Assembly: GCA_024224995.1 (NCBI GenBank)
Contig: JAAENB010001002.1
Span: 1 to 29,113, forward strand
Length of the DNA stretch: 29,113 nt
Direction of reading: 5' to 3'
DNA from: a bacterium
Lineage (GTDB): Bacteria > Spirochaetota > UBA4802 > UBA5550
In this document: piece by piece, positions 1 through 10,000 of the stretch
Layout of the letters: every line of letters starts with the position of its first letter
Numbering within the stretch: position 1 is the stretch's first letter
Notes under the pieces: generated by a model
Told to the model about the DNA's origin: nothing
Database searches by the model: none
Seen by the model: the letters and a program-made list of their open reading frames with translations, nothing else
Translations under genes and position numbers: made by a program

Positions 1-142
1 ATTGGTTGAAGCTGACCCAAGACAGAATAGCCCCAGCGGGGCGACGTGTTGTAGCTCGGGGTTTCAACCCCGTGGACAGAGCATGGACCCGGGATAACAT
101 CTTCCGAAACAAGCCCTGTTTAGATCTTAGTTTCTTGAGAGG
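1..142 (-). repeat. Dispersed repeat, copy R1
   Basis: Read on the minus strand this stretch begins CTCTCAAGAAACTAAGATC and continues through a CATGCTCTGTCCACGGGG segment, a short GC hairpin (CGGGGTT at 57-63 with AACCCCG at 66-72), a second hairpin (CCCC-agc-GGGG at 31-41) and ends TTGGGTCAGCTTCAACCAAT. The same order of blocks recurs at 11251-11373 and 18946-19203, so this is one of at least three copies of a dispersed noncoding repeat. It runs off the left edge of the window. No ORF of note lies in it. It resembles REP-type palindromic repeats; no transposase is visible here. Confidence 0.75.
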
Positions 143-148
143 AAATAT

Positions 149-181
149 CTGCCTGTGAGAAATTCAAAGGCCCACAGGCAG
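149..181 (-). terminator. Hairpin downstream of the 189-1502 lipoprotein gene
   Basis: CTGCCTGTG (149-157) pairs perfectly with CACAGGCAG (173-181) around a 15-base loop, starting 8 bases past the stop codon of the minus-strand lipoprotein gene. It is followed on the minus strand by ATATTTCC, a weak U-tract, so it is a plausible but not canonical intrinsic terminator. Confidence 0.5.
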
Positions 182-188
182 AGATAAA

Positions 189-1502
189 TTAGTAAGAGGT
201 TACTGCCGCGTTAGTATCGGTAACTATTACATCCGGTTCCAGGATTTTACCGTCAGTATCAACAGCATCAACAACCGGTGCATTGGTCTCTACCGAGGTG
301 GAGTATACATTGGCACTTGCGTTGGAAATGATTTTTGATAATCCGGGCATATCTCCGGAATCATTGATTTTCATAACAAAGGCTTCGGCGCTTTGTTTAC
401 CGGCAACTAAATAACCATAATCAGTCTCATGGATCTCATATCCATACACATACCCACCGTCGAAACGGTAGGTCTTTTCCCACTCAATGTTCCCGTTCGT
501 GTCAATTTTATAACAGAGAATTTCCTGAGCTGAGAAAAAGGAAGTATTCGCACGGCCGTAACCCGTAAGAGCAGCGCCGCCGTCACTGGTTTTTTCCATA
601 TAATAGACACTATCATCATTACTATTATAATCATACCGCTTTTGCCATACGACATCAAGTTCACTGTTTACCTTCATAACCCAACAATCAACATAATCAG
701 TTTCATTCTCATACAGATGATAACTTCCCGCCACAATAAAACTGCCGTCAGCAAGAACATCAATAGACTTCGGGTCAATAAATGTATCTTCCACGCCATA
801 ATTTTTCGCTTTAATCACATTTCCCTTCGCGTCAATGGTCATTATAAAAGCATCCCTATAACCAATTCTTCCTGCAATTTTCCAGGTTCCGCAAGCAGCA
901 TACCCGCCGGAAGGAAGAGGCCTTACTGAATAAAGACGACCAGTTCCATTGTATTTTTTTTGCCATTCAATAGTACCGGAAGAATCAGTCTTAACAATCC
1001 ACCCCAGGTAATCCGGCTGAGTTCTCGCGGCAAAGATGAATCCTCCATCGGGAGTTTTAGCGAGTGAATGAATAAAGCCATTTTTCTCGTAGGAGTATAC
1101 TTTATGCCATAGAACATTTCCATCACCGTCGATCTTTAAAAGAGCAGGACTGTATGGATTATACTCGTCTTCGCCATAAACGGTTAATGACGACAATATA
1201 TAACTACCATCATCAAGAACCAGAACTTTAGCGTGCATGGAATTGCCCACGTTATATGCTTTCTCCCACTGAATATTTAAATCACTGTCCAGCTTCGCGG
1301 CCCAGAACCCGTGATCTCCAAACCCGGCAAATATTATACCGCCATCAAGAGTCTCCTTAACCGATAAAGCCCCTGACCAGTTATCTTTCACCTTATAAGT
1401 CTTTGCTCCATAAGTCGAATCTTCGCCTTTATCACATGCGGCAAATCCCAAAACAAATGCGGCCAGTATAAAAAAGATTAAATATCTCCTTTTTAAACTC
1501 AT
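189..1502 (-). CDS. Lipoprotein with about seven propeller-like repeats, function unknown
   Basis: A predicted exported lipoprotein of 437 residues. The start at 1502 is chosen because GGAGGA lies 8 bases upstream and the protein then opens with a classic signal peptide (MSLKRR, a hydrophobic stretch, then FAAC at the lipobox); an in-frame ATG 17 codons earlier lacks these features. The mature part holds about seven repeats of 45-55 residues, each with a pattern like DGG-x-hydrophobic-x-AG, a KxD/KIDxxGNxxWxKxY motif and aromatic ends. This is typical of a seven-bladed beta-propeller of the type seen in secreted bacterial 'PQQ/delta-60-like' repeat proteins. No catalytic residues are recognisable. 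It is transcribed divergently from the gamma-carbonic anhydrase gene and appears to be a single-gene unit ending at the hairpin at 149-181. Surface or periplasmic binding is an inference. Confidence 0.85.
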   Translation of the reverse strand: MSLKRRYLIFFILAAFVLGFAACDKGEDSTYGAKTYKVKDNWSGALSVKETLDGGIIFAGFGDHGFWAAKLDSDLNIQWEKAYNVGNSMHAKVLVLDDGSYILSSLTVYGEDEYNPYSPALLKIDGDGNVLWHKVYSYEKNGFIHSLAKTPDGGFIFAARTQPDYLGWIVKTDSSGTIEWQKKYNGTGRLYSVRPLPSGGYAACGTWKIAGRIGYRDAFIMTIDAKGNVIKAKNYGVEDTFIDPKSIDVLADGSFIVAGSYHLYENETDYVDCWVMKVNSELDVVWQKRYDYNSNDDSVYYMEKTSDGGAALTGYGRANTSFFSAQEILCYKIDTNGNIEWEKTYRFDGGYVYGYEIHETDYGYLVAGKQSAEAFVMKINDSGDMPGLSKIISNASANVYSTSVETNAPVVDAVDTDGKILEPDVIVTDTNAAVTSY

Positions 1503-1537
1503 AATTACTATCCTCCAAAATTTTTTTTTAAAATAGT

Positions 1538-1567
1538 AAATTACTTTAACCAATGTTTTATAGTCAA
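1538..1567 (-). promoter_or_regulatory. Possible sigma70-like promoter for the 189-1502 lipoprotein gene
   Basis: On the minus strand TTGACT (1567-1562) is followed after 18 bases by TAATTT (1543-1538), about 35 bases before the start codon at 1502. The -35 is good, the -10 is weak and the region is AT-rich, so chance occurrence is possible. Confidence 0.35.
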
Positions 1568-1772
1568 TATATAAACACTGATAAATTTAATTTTTATAAG
1601 ACCAACCGGATGGATTGTTTGATGAATTTATATTCCTCACCCCGACAGGCATCGAATTATATAACATTTTATGGATATTCGAAAATTTTTCTTTACTAAA
1701 GATAAAAAGGAGAACAGCATTACTATTACTGTAAATGCCGAATAAAAATCCGCATGATTGGAGATACACACT

Positions 1773-2300
1773 ATGCTTTACGAATTTGACGGAAAAGAAC
1801 CGGTAAGCGGCAAGGACACCTATGTGAGTGAACTGGCTCAGGTGATTGGTGATGTTGTTATTGGTGATAATTGCTATATTGGACATGGCGCTATCCTTAG
1901 AGGAGACTACGGTAGAATTGAGATCGGTTCCGGTACGGCCGTTGAAGAGGGCGCGATTATTCACGCTCCTCCGGCAAATGTACATACGATCGGTGAAAAT
2001 GTTACCGTTGGACATGGCGCGATTTTACATGGAGCTAAAATTGAAGATTTTGCCGTAATTGGCATGGGCGCGATTCTCAGTTTATGGTCGGAAATTGGTG
2101 AGTGGGCAATTGTTGCCGAAGGGGCTGTGGTTACCATGAAACAGACTGTTCCCGGCAATGTTGTTTTCGCCGGAAACCCGGCCCAGTTTGTCCGCGACAT
2201 AAAAGATAAAGATAAAAACATGTGGACCATGGGAAAAAAGATCTATGTTGACCTGGCAAAAAAACAGCTCCATATTGGCATGCGCAGGATCGGGGGTTAA
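1773..2300 (+). CDS. Gamma-class carbonic anhydrase family hexapeptide-repeat protein
   Basis: A 175-residue left-handed beta-helix protein of the gamma-carbonic anhydrase/YrdA/CaiE type, expected to be a cytoplasmic trimer that binds a metal between subunits. The three metal-ligand histidines are in family positions: H64 (AIIH) and H81/H86 (VGHGAILHG). The conserved R43 and D45 (ILRGD) are also present. Hexapeptide turns run through most of the chain, ending with the VVFAGNPAQFVR segment typical of the family. An upstream in-frame TTG at 1758 is possible, but ATG 1773 has GGAG at 1760-1763 with good spacing, so that start is preferred. Many family members have no measurable carbonic anhydrase activity, so the reaction is uncertain. 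It stands alone between a divergent lipoprotein gene and the next lipoprotein gene. Confidence 0.88.
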   Translation: MLYEFDGKEPVSGKDTYVSELAQVIGDVVIGDNCYIGHGAILRGDYGRIEIGSGTAVEEGAIIHAPPANVHTIGENVTVGHGAILHGAKIEDFAVIGMGAILSLWSEIGEWAIVAEGAVVTMKQTVPGNVVFAGNPAQFVRDIKDKDKNMWTMGKKIYVDLAKKQLHIGMRRIGG

Positions 2301-2417
2301 TTTTTTCTTTAAAAAAAACTGGACAATTAGACTCCTAAATAATCTCATGACTCAGTTTGCGAAGCATGCCCCCCATCGCTTGAACATAAAAATAAATTAT
2401 CTATAAGGAGTCTATGT

Positions 2418-3851
2418 ATGAAAAAACTAATTTTATTGGCAGTATTGCTAATGAGCATCTTCACCGGTTGTTTTGACGATAGCGGGGAATTCGATTCGGA
2501 TTCAATTTCCGCTTATGATCAAAATTTTTATTCGTCCAATATGTCGGAGCAGGATCTTGAATACCGGCCATTGGCTGAGTATTGGGCACCACGGTTTTAT
2601 CATGATGTTGATGATACCGATTACAAATCCGAGTTAATGACTAAATTTAATTTTGATGGTGATTACAAGGGAAATAACAATTGGGAGAGCATGGATGATT
2701 ACAATATGGGAGATGACGAACTCAAAACCTATGTTTATTATTCAGTTGTGGAGACCGATAATTTTTATTTCATCGGGTATTACACCTTTCACCCCCGGGA
2801 CTGGTCCAATATAAACACCTCACTGACCAGTCATGAAAACGACCTTGAAGGAGTTTTACTTTCGGTTAAAAAAACCGGTTCCGGTGAATTCGGAACATTA
2901 ATCTCCGCCACTTCCGAAGCGCACGATAATTTTTACCAGTACAAAGCCCCAGGCGCTGCGGTGTCCAACGGCACTGATGACATTGACGCGACACTGAGCC
3001 TGTACGACGGCCATCACCCGGAAATGTTTATTGAAGCAAAAGGTCATGGCGTTTACAACTGGGACGGAAGCTCCGCTCCCGGCGGAGACGGCGTTGTTTA
3101 CACTGTAGATAGCTATGAAGCGGATTCCCCGGTCAATTGTACCGGCAGCTGGTCAAATGTATATCGATATCAATTAATCTCAATGGATAACTCCACTGGC
3201 GACCAGGGACTATGGTACAGAAGAAACGAGATTGGAAATGATAATACCTTTTCCAAATGGGGAACCTTTCGGGGCGATACCTTCAAAGAAAACTCCGCGA
3301 ATATGCCCTGGATCTGGGACGATTCAAATGACGGTGAAGTTTTTTCCGGTGACATGATGAGTGATCCGGCTCACTTTGTGGACTGCCAGCTAAACGGAAG
3401 CGACCTGAGTGATATGTCGCATAACTACATCAATAATATTTACAAAACCCATTCCATAAAAATTATCGCAGTACGGTCCGACAGCAACCGGGACTCCTGG
3501 GGCGGAAAATCGGATCTTTTTGTTCAGGTTACGGCAACCGGAGCAGGCCAGGGAAGCGACCTTCTCCTGGACAACCGGTCATGGAAACGGGATGACGCGA
3601 ACAAAGGCACCTATTATACTTTTCAGTATGGCGCAAACGATGCCGACGGCGAAACAGAATACGGCGATGTTATACAGAGCCATTATTTCTCCCGTTATGG
3701 CACGCCATCCATCACTGTTTCGGTATACGATCACGACAGCTGGTCGGGCAACGATCTTATGGGAAGTATCACCCTTACGGATTCAGCAGATTACAGCAGC
3801 GGAATTGATCTTGGAGACGCGCGGATCAAGTTTGTTCTGACTAAATATTGA
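2418..3851 (+). CDS. Lipoprotein with C2-like C-terminal domain, function unknown
   Basis: A 477-residue predicted lipoprotein: signal MKKLILLAVLLMSIFTGC with lipobox FTGC at about residue 18, then an acidic, Asp- and Tyr-rich mature chain. Start ATG 2418 has AAGGAG at 2405-2410. Residues about 50-240 form an unrecognised domain with LAEYWAPRFYHDVDD, a YFIGYYTFHPRDW segment and HENDLEGVLL. Residues about 340-477 look like a C2-type beta-sandwich: a hydrophobic strand followed by DSWGGKSDLFVQV, then VYDHDSWSGNDLMGSITL, where clustered aspartates match the loop pattern used for calcium binding in C2 domains. I do not recognise the N-terminal family well enough to name a function. Calcium-dependent surface or membrane association is an inference. 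No operon partner is evident; the next gene starts 240 bases later after two small hairpins. Confidence 0.82.
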   Translation: MKKLILLAVLLMSIFTGCFDDSGEFDSDSISAYDQNFYSSNMSEQDLEYRPLAEYWAPRFYHDVDDTDYKSELMTKFNFDGDYKGNNNWESMDDYNMGDDELKTYVYYSVVETDNFYFIGYYTFHPRDWSNINTSLTSHENDLEGVLLSVKKTGSGEFGTLISATSEAHDNFYQYKAPGAAVSNGTDDIDATLSLYDGHHPEMFIEAKGHGVYNWDGSSAPGGDGVVYTVDSYEADSPVNCTGSWSNVYRYQLISMDNSTGDQGLWYRRNEIGNDNTFSKWGTFRGDTFKENSANMPWIWDDSNDGEVFSGDMMSDPAHFVDCQLNGSDLSDMSHNYINNIYKTHSIKIIAVRSDSNRDSWGGKSDLFVQVTATGAGQGSDLLLDNRSWKRDDANKGTYYTFQYGANDADGETEYGDVIQSHYFSRYGTPSITVSVYDHDSWSGNDLMGSITLTDSADYSSGIDLGDARIKFVLTKY

Positions 3852-3866
3852 TCTTTTAATAGAATA

Positions 3867-3927
3867 CCGGTTCTTTATTATAACAGGATAAAGAGCCGGC
3901 ACTTCTGACAGTTTGCACAAAACTGTC
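3867..3927. repeat. Two consecutive small hairpins
   Basis: CCGGTTCTTTAT (3867-3878) pairs with ATAAAGAGCCGG (3888-3899) with one G-T pair, and GACAGTTT (3907-3914) pairs exactly with AAACTGTC (3920-3927). They follow the stop at 3851 and may end transcription of the preceding gene, but neither is followed by a U-run. Confidence 0.45.
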
Positions 3928-4093
3928 AATTATACACGGTAAAACCATTAATTATCCTACAATAAAGTGTAATTTTACTTGTAAATAAAATACAGGGGGC
4001 AATAATATGCCCATAAAAAAATATAAAACACATAAAAAAAATTAAACCATAAAAAGCAGTTCACCTATTAAAATTAAAACATAGGTGGAAACA

Positions 4094-7000
4094 ATGAAAT
4101 TATCTAATTGTTCAAACTGGAGAACGAAAAAAAGTTTTTTTTCAATTTTAGGACTCTCCCTGTTCCTGTTCGCAGCAGGATGTGGAGGAGGCTCAACACC
4201 TGAAAATCCGGGTGATGGAGATGACAAAAAAGATTATACAACTGTTACTATTACATCGTCAACGGAGAGTATAAACCAGGGAGAAAGCTGTACTATCTCC
4301 TGGATCAGTACTGATGCCGTATCATGTTATATTAACAACGGTATTGGTTCGACCCTGACGGACGGGTCACAGGTGGTTACTCCCGGCCATACCACAACAT
4401 ACACCATTACGGCTTTCGGAAACGAGAAAAGTTCTTCAACCGGCAGTGTTACCGTAAAAGTCCTGGGACAGCCCGATCCCATGAATGAGAATTCCTTTGG
4501 CGATTCCTATAAGCAGTTAATCCCCGTGGACGCCACAATTGAATCCTATAACGAAGAGAGGTTTTCCATTGTTACGGGTATTGTTCTGGACATACAGGGA
4601 AATCCCATAGCCGATGTATCTATCGACATTTTTAATCACCCTGAGTACGGAACCGCTGCCACCAACGAGGAAGGCCGTTTTAGTATTCCTGTTGAAGGTG
4701 GAACACTTGTAATAGTTCGCTATCATAAAAAGGGGCTCATTTCGGCGCAGCGGCAGGTAGAGGTTCCGGTAAATGATATTGCCGTAACCGATACTATTAC
4801 CTTGATCGCTGAAGATCCGGCGTCTACTACTATTACCCTGGACGGCGATGCCGAATCGGTTTTTACTCATACCAGCTCCTCAGTTGCAGACGATTCCGGT
4901 ACCCGTTCTTTTACCATGGTTTATACCGGCGACATTCGGGCGTTTGCTGTTGATGAAAATGATCAACCAATACGGGAACTCACAACCTTTACAACACGCG
5001 CTACGGAATACCCCACGCTTGAATCTATGCCTGCGGCGCTGCCCCCTACTTCCGCTTTTACCTATTGCGCTGAGCTTTCAATAGACGGTGTTGATCGGGT
5101 AAAATTTACCAAACCCGTTATTACCTGGGTAGACAACTTCCTCGGTTTTAAAACCGGCGTTACCGTGCCTGCCGGATACTATGACCGGCATAAGGGTTTA
5201 TGGATCGCTTCGGACAATGGGATCGTGGTTAAACTCCTTGATATGGACGGCGACGGAATTGTTGACGCCCTGGATTCCGATGGCGATGATCTGCCCGATC
5301 TTCTCAGCAGTGAAAGCGTTTCTTTCTCCGATGAAGTAAAGGGACTGGATGACCCGGAAAAATTTGTGCCGGGGAATACTTACTGGCGAGTTCCGGTAAC
5401 GCATTTTTCGCCCTGGGATTATAACTGGCCCTACGCTCCGGTGGGACCGATAGAAGATCCGAACCCCGAAGAAATGCCCGAGATAGATGAACAGGAAGAA
5501 GAAGAATTTGACTGTAAAAATCAGATGAATTCTTATGTGGAAGCCCGAAGTAGAATATTTCATGAAGATATCCCGGTTCCCGGAACAGACTTGAAACTTC
5601 ATTACGCCAGTAACCGGGTTGCCGGGTACGGTCAAAAAATCACAATCCCCGTAAGTGGTGAGACAGTTCCCGACTCGCTTGAAGATATACTCGTGCTTGT
5701 AACCATAGCAGGGCGTAATTTTTTATACGAATTCCCTCCTCTTCCCAATCAAAAACTTGAATTTACCTGGGATGAGCTTGATTACCTGGGTATCAGAGTA
5801 GGCAGGGCTACTCCAGTACACATTATGATCAGTTTTGGGTATAAAATGAAGTATTACAAAACACGGTCGGAACGGAATAGAGCCTTTGCCCAGGCCGGGG
5901 TGATACCTTCTCTTGACTTCATGAGTATAACAACCAAAACTAGAGGTTGTTATTATCGAAAGAAAAAATATAAAAGAACTATATACGTTTCAAAGAAAAA
6001 GAAGGAACCGGGTGTAATTGCTGAAGGCTGGACAATATCAAAGCAGCATACCATGTTCCTTTCGGATACCAGCAAGCTTTTCAAAGGAGACGGGACATCA
6101 GCGGTAAACAACAGTATAATAATAGATGCCTTTGCCGGGTCCAATGAGTATGGATTTTCCGGAGATGACGGTCCCGCAACCGAAGCAATTTTCAATAGAC
6201 CGGCAGACCTGGCCATGGATGCCGACGGCAACATATATATTGCCGATTCGAATAATAACCGTATCCGCAAAATAGATCAAAACGGCATAATAACCACATT
6301 CGCGGGAAGTGGTCCTTACCAGGACATTAATGAAGATTCATCAAGCTGCAACGGCGGATATACCGGTGACGGCGGTTTGGCAACTGAAGCCAGGTTAAAC
6401 AGGCCCCAGGGCTTAGCATTCGACTCCCGGGGAAATCTTTATATCGCCGATACGGACAACAAGATTATTCGAAAAGTTGACCGGGATGGAATAATTACAA
6501 CTATCGCGGGAATAGCTCCTCCCGTAAGCGGCGATGATGATGACGATGATGATGACGATGATATTTTTAAAAGATGTGTTGAATGTTTCATCTTTGACGC
6601 TCCTCTTGAAGAATTAACCGGTGGTTTACCCGGAAACCCATTCCAGGAAGAACCTCTTTCCCCCGCGCTCCAAACCGACCTGGGAGAAGTAATTGATATG
6701 GCAGTTGGCGACTCAGGAGCAATTTATTTTGTCAGTAGCGGCGAACATATTGTTCGTAAAATAGAAACAAGCGGTGAAATAAATACAATCGCCGGAACCG
6801 GAGACTATGGATCAGACGGTGATGGGGGACCTGCCACCGATGCCGAACTTGCCGGCTGCCGATCCATAGAAATTGACAGAAAAGGGGATCTGTATATCAG
6901 TGACTCCTATAATCAACGTATTCGTAAAGTTGATCCCAGTGGTACTATTAGCACCGTTGCCGGTACCATACATGGATATACCGATATTGGTGACGGTGGT

Positions 7001-10000
7001 CCTGCAACTGAGGCAAAAGTCAATTACCCCAAAAGTACTGCCATTGACTCAGCAGGTAATATTTTCATATGCGAGTCGGACAGAATACGAAAGGTGAATA
7101 CCGGCGGCATTATTACCACTGTTGCGGGAGGGGGAAGCAATGAAGAAGATGGGATAAACGCTTTAAATGCCTCTTTGTGGGACTCCGGAAAAATAGTTAT
7201 TGATTCAAAAAGAAATTTTTATTTTATCCAGGAATATAAGATCCGTAAAATATCCCTGGCATCGGGATTTTCTCAATTGGGAAATACAGAGGATTTACTT
7301 TTCGCGGAAAATAATGGTATCACCCATATCCTGGACAGCAGTGGACTGCATCGTAAAACCATTCACCTGGATACGGGAATTACTCTTTATGAATTGGATT
7401 ACAACCAGGAGAATAAACTTATTTCCATTGCGGACCGTTTTAATAATACCACTACTATTGAACGAAATAGCGAGGGTATTATTGAAGCGATTGTATCTCC
7501 GGACGGACTCCGTACGGAATTAACTATAGATGACAAAAACCATCTTACCCGGGTAAGTTATCCCGATGCAAATTTCTATTCGTTTGAATACAGCGATTCG
7601 GGGCTTATGGAACTTGAGACCGATCCCAAAGGCAACCGCTTTACCCATGTATTCGGGAACCTGGGACGATTAACTGATATTACGGAAGAGGAAGAAGGCC
7701 ATTGGAATTATTCCAAAAGCCCGGATCCCACTGGCGGCAGCCTCACAACAGTTACTACGGCAGAAAATAATGTAACCACCTACCTGGACAAAAAAGATGC
7801 AACCGGTGCGTTTACTTCGGTTATTACGGGACCAGCCGGTGGTGTGAGTACCTATTCCGAAAGCGCCAATGGTTTAAGCGCTTTCAAATCTCTTTCCTGT
7901 GGTATGGATGTGGCCATTCAATACGATTGGGATCCTCGGTATCAATTTAAAATCACGAAAGAAATAACGGAAACAACTCCCTCCGGCCTGGTTAAAAAAC
8001 TGACCAGGGAACGGAATTACAATGACACAAATAGTGATGGAGTTGTGGACAACAGAAGTGAAGAGATTTCAATGAACGGCAGAGTAACGAATAATTATTT
8101 CGACTGTTCTTCAGCAACAAATACCTTTACCGCGAACAGTGGAAGAACCGTTACGACACAATTCGATCTCGTTACAATGCTTAAAACAAGCGAATCAATG
8201 GCGGGTCTTAATTCCACGGAATATGGCTACGACTCCAGGGGACGCCTGGAAACGGTTAAAACAGGTACCAGGGAAACTACCTATACCTACGACTCTAACG
8301 GAAATATCCATTCCGTTACGGACCCCAAAGGCAAAACCACTACCTATGCGTATGATGATATGGGTAGAACTATTTTAATTAACAGGCCGGGAACAGCTCC
8401 CATAGGATTGGGATATGACAACAATGGCAACATGAGCCTGCTGACCAATCCGGCTGGTATTGATCATGGTTTTGAATACAACAAGGTGGATATGCGGTCC
8501 TCGTATACTACTCCCGTTAGCGGCAGCTATTCCTATGAGTACGACAGGGACAGAAGACTTGCTGCCAAAGTTTTTCCTTCAAGCACTATTATTTCTCCAA
8601 AAGAGATTAGCTACACGTATACCGAGGGAAAGCTTACGCTAATAAGGACACCGGAAGGGGATGTTGTGCTCAACTACTATCCCTGCGGTTCAAAACTTGA
8701 AAGTCTTTCTAAAGGGGGTGAAAACATTGAGTATACGTACGACGGAAAACTCACTACGGGGATAACCCTTTCCGGTTCTCTGAATGAGTCTCTTGTGTAT
8801 ACCTACAACAACAATTTCGAGAAGACCGGAATTAGCTATGCCGGTGCAACAACCGCCTATGATTACGACGCCGACGGTCTCCTGCAGCAATCGGGATCTT
8901 TTGCAATCAATCGTAATGCCGAGAACGGATTTACCGAGTCAGTTACGGGAGGGGTCCTTTCCCTGACGCATTCTTTTAACGGGTACGCGGAGAATAGCGG
9001 AGAAAACTTCAGCGTAAACGGAACAGCGCTCTCATCATATTCACTCACCTATGATGACAACGGGAAAATAAGCGCTAAAACCGAAACCATCGGAGGAGTC
9101 ACTTCCAACTACAGTTATTCCTATGATGATATTGGGCAGTTGCTGACCGTAAGCAAAGACAGTACACTTATTGAAGAGCATCGCTATAATACCGATGGTA
9201 CCCGGAGTTACGAAATGAATACCCCTCGCGGAATAGCGGGAAGAACAAGAACATATTCCAGTGAAGATTACCTGGAGAGTATTACCGGGGAAAATACTAA
9301 TTATACGTATGATCTTGATGGTTTTCTCACGCAAAAAACCGTGGGAACCGAAAATACGGTTTATGAGTATTCTTCACGGGGTGAACTCTTAAGCGTACAA
9401 CTCCCCGATGGACGGTTAGTAGAATACGACCATGATCCAATGGGGAGAAGGATCGCTAAAAAAATAGACGGAGCTATTGTTGAAAAATATCTCTGGGAAG
9501 GTAAAACAAAGCTCCTTGCCGTGTACGATGACGCTGACGCCCTGCTTATACGGTTTGAATATGCCGATAGTAATATGCCCGTGGCCATGACTAAAAACGG
9601 TTTCACCTATTACCTGGGATGTGATCATGTTGGCACCTTGCGAATAGTGGCAAACGCTTCAGGTTCTGTTGTGAAAAGAATTGATTATGACGCTTATGGC
9701 AATATCATAAGCGACAGCGACCCGGCCTTTACGGTCCCCTTTGGCTTTGCAGGAGGACTGCACGACCGGGATACGGCCCTGGTTCGATTTGGATACCGGG
9801 ACTATGATCCGGACGCGGGAAGATGGACCGCCAAAGATCCAATAAGATTCTTGAGCGGTACAACGGATCTCTATGGGTATTGCAGCAATGACCCCATTAA
9901 TTTTACCGATCCTTCGGGACTTGACTCTGACTCAGCGAATAAAACTCTGAAAAAAGCATCGGATTTTATTGATAAAACCCTGGACAAGGCTAAATCTGTA

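Noticed and set aside
1587..2015. 142-codon minus-strand ORF opposite the gamma-carbonic anhydrase gene
   Set aside because: It is antisense to a well-supported gene, lacks a ribosome site and a recognisable protein pattern.
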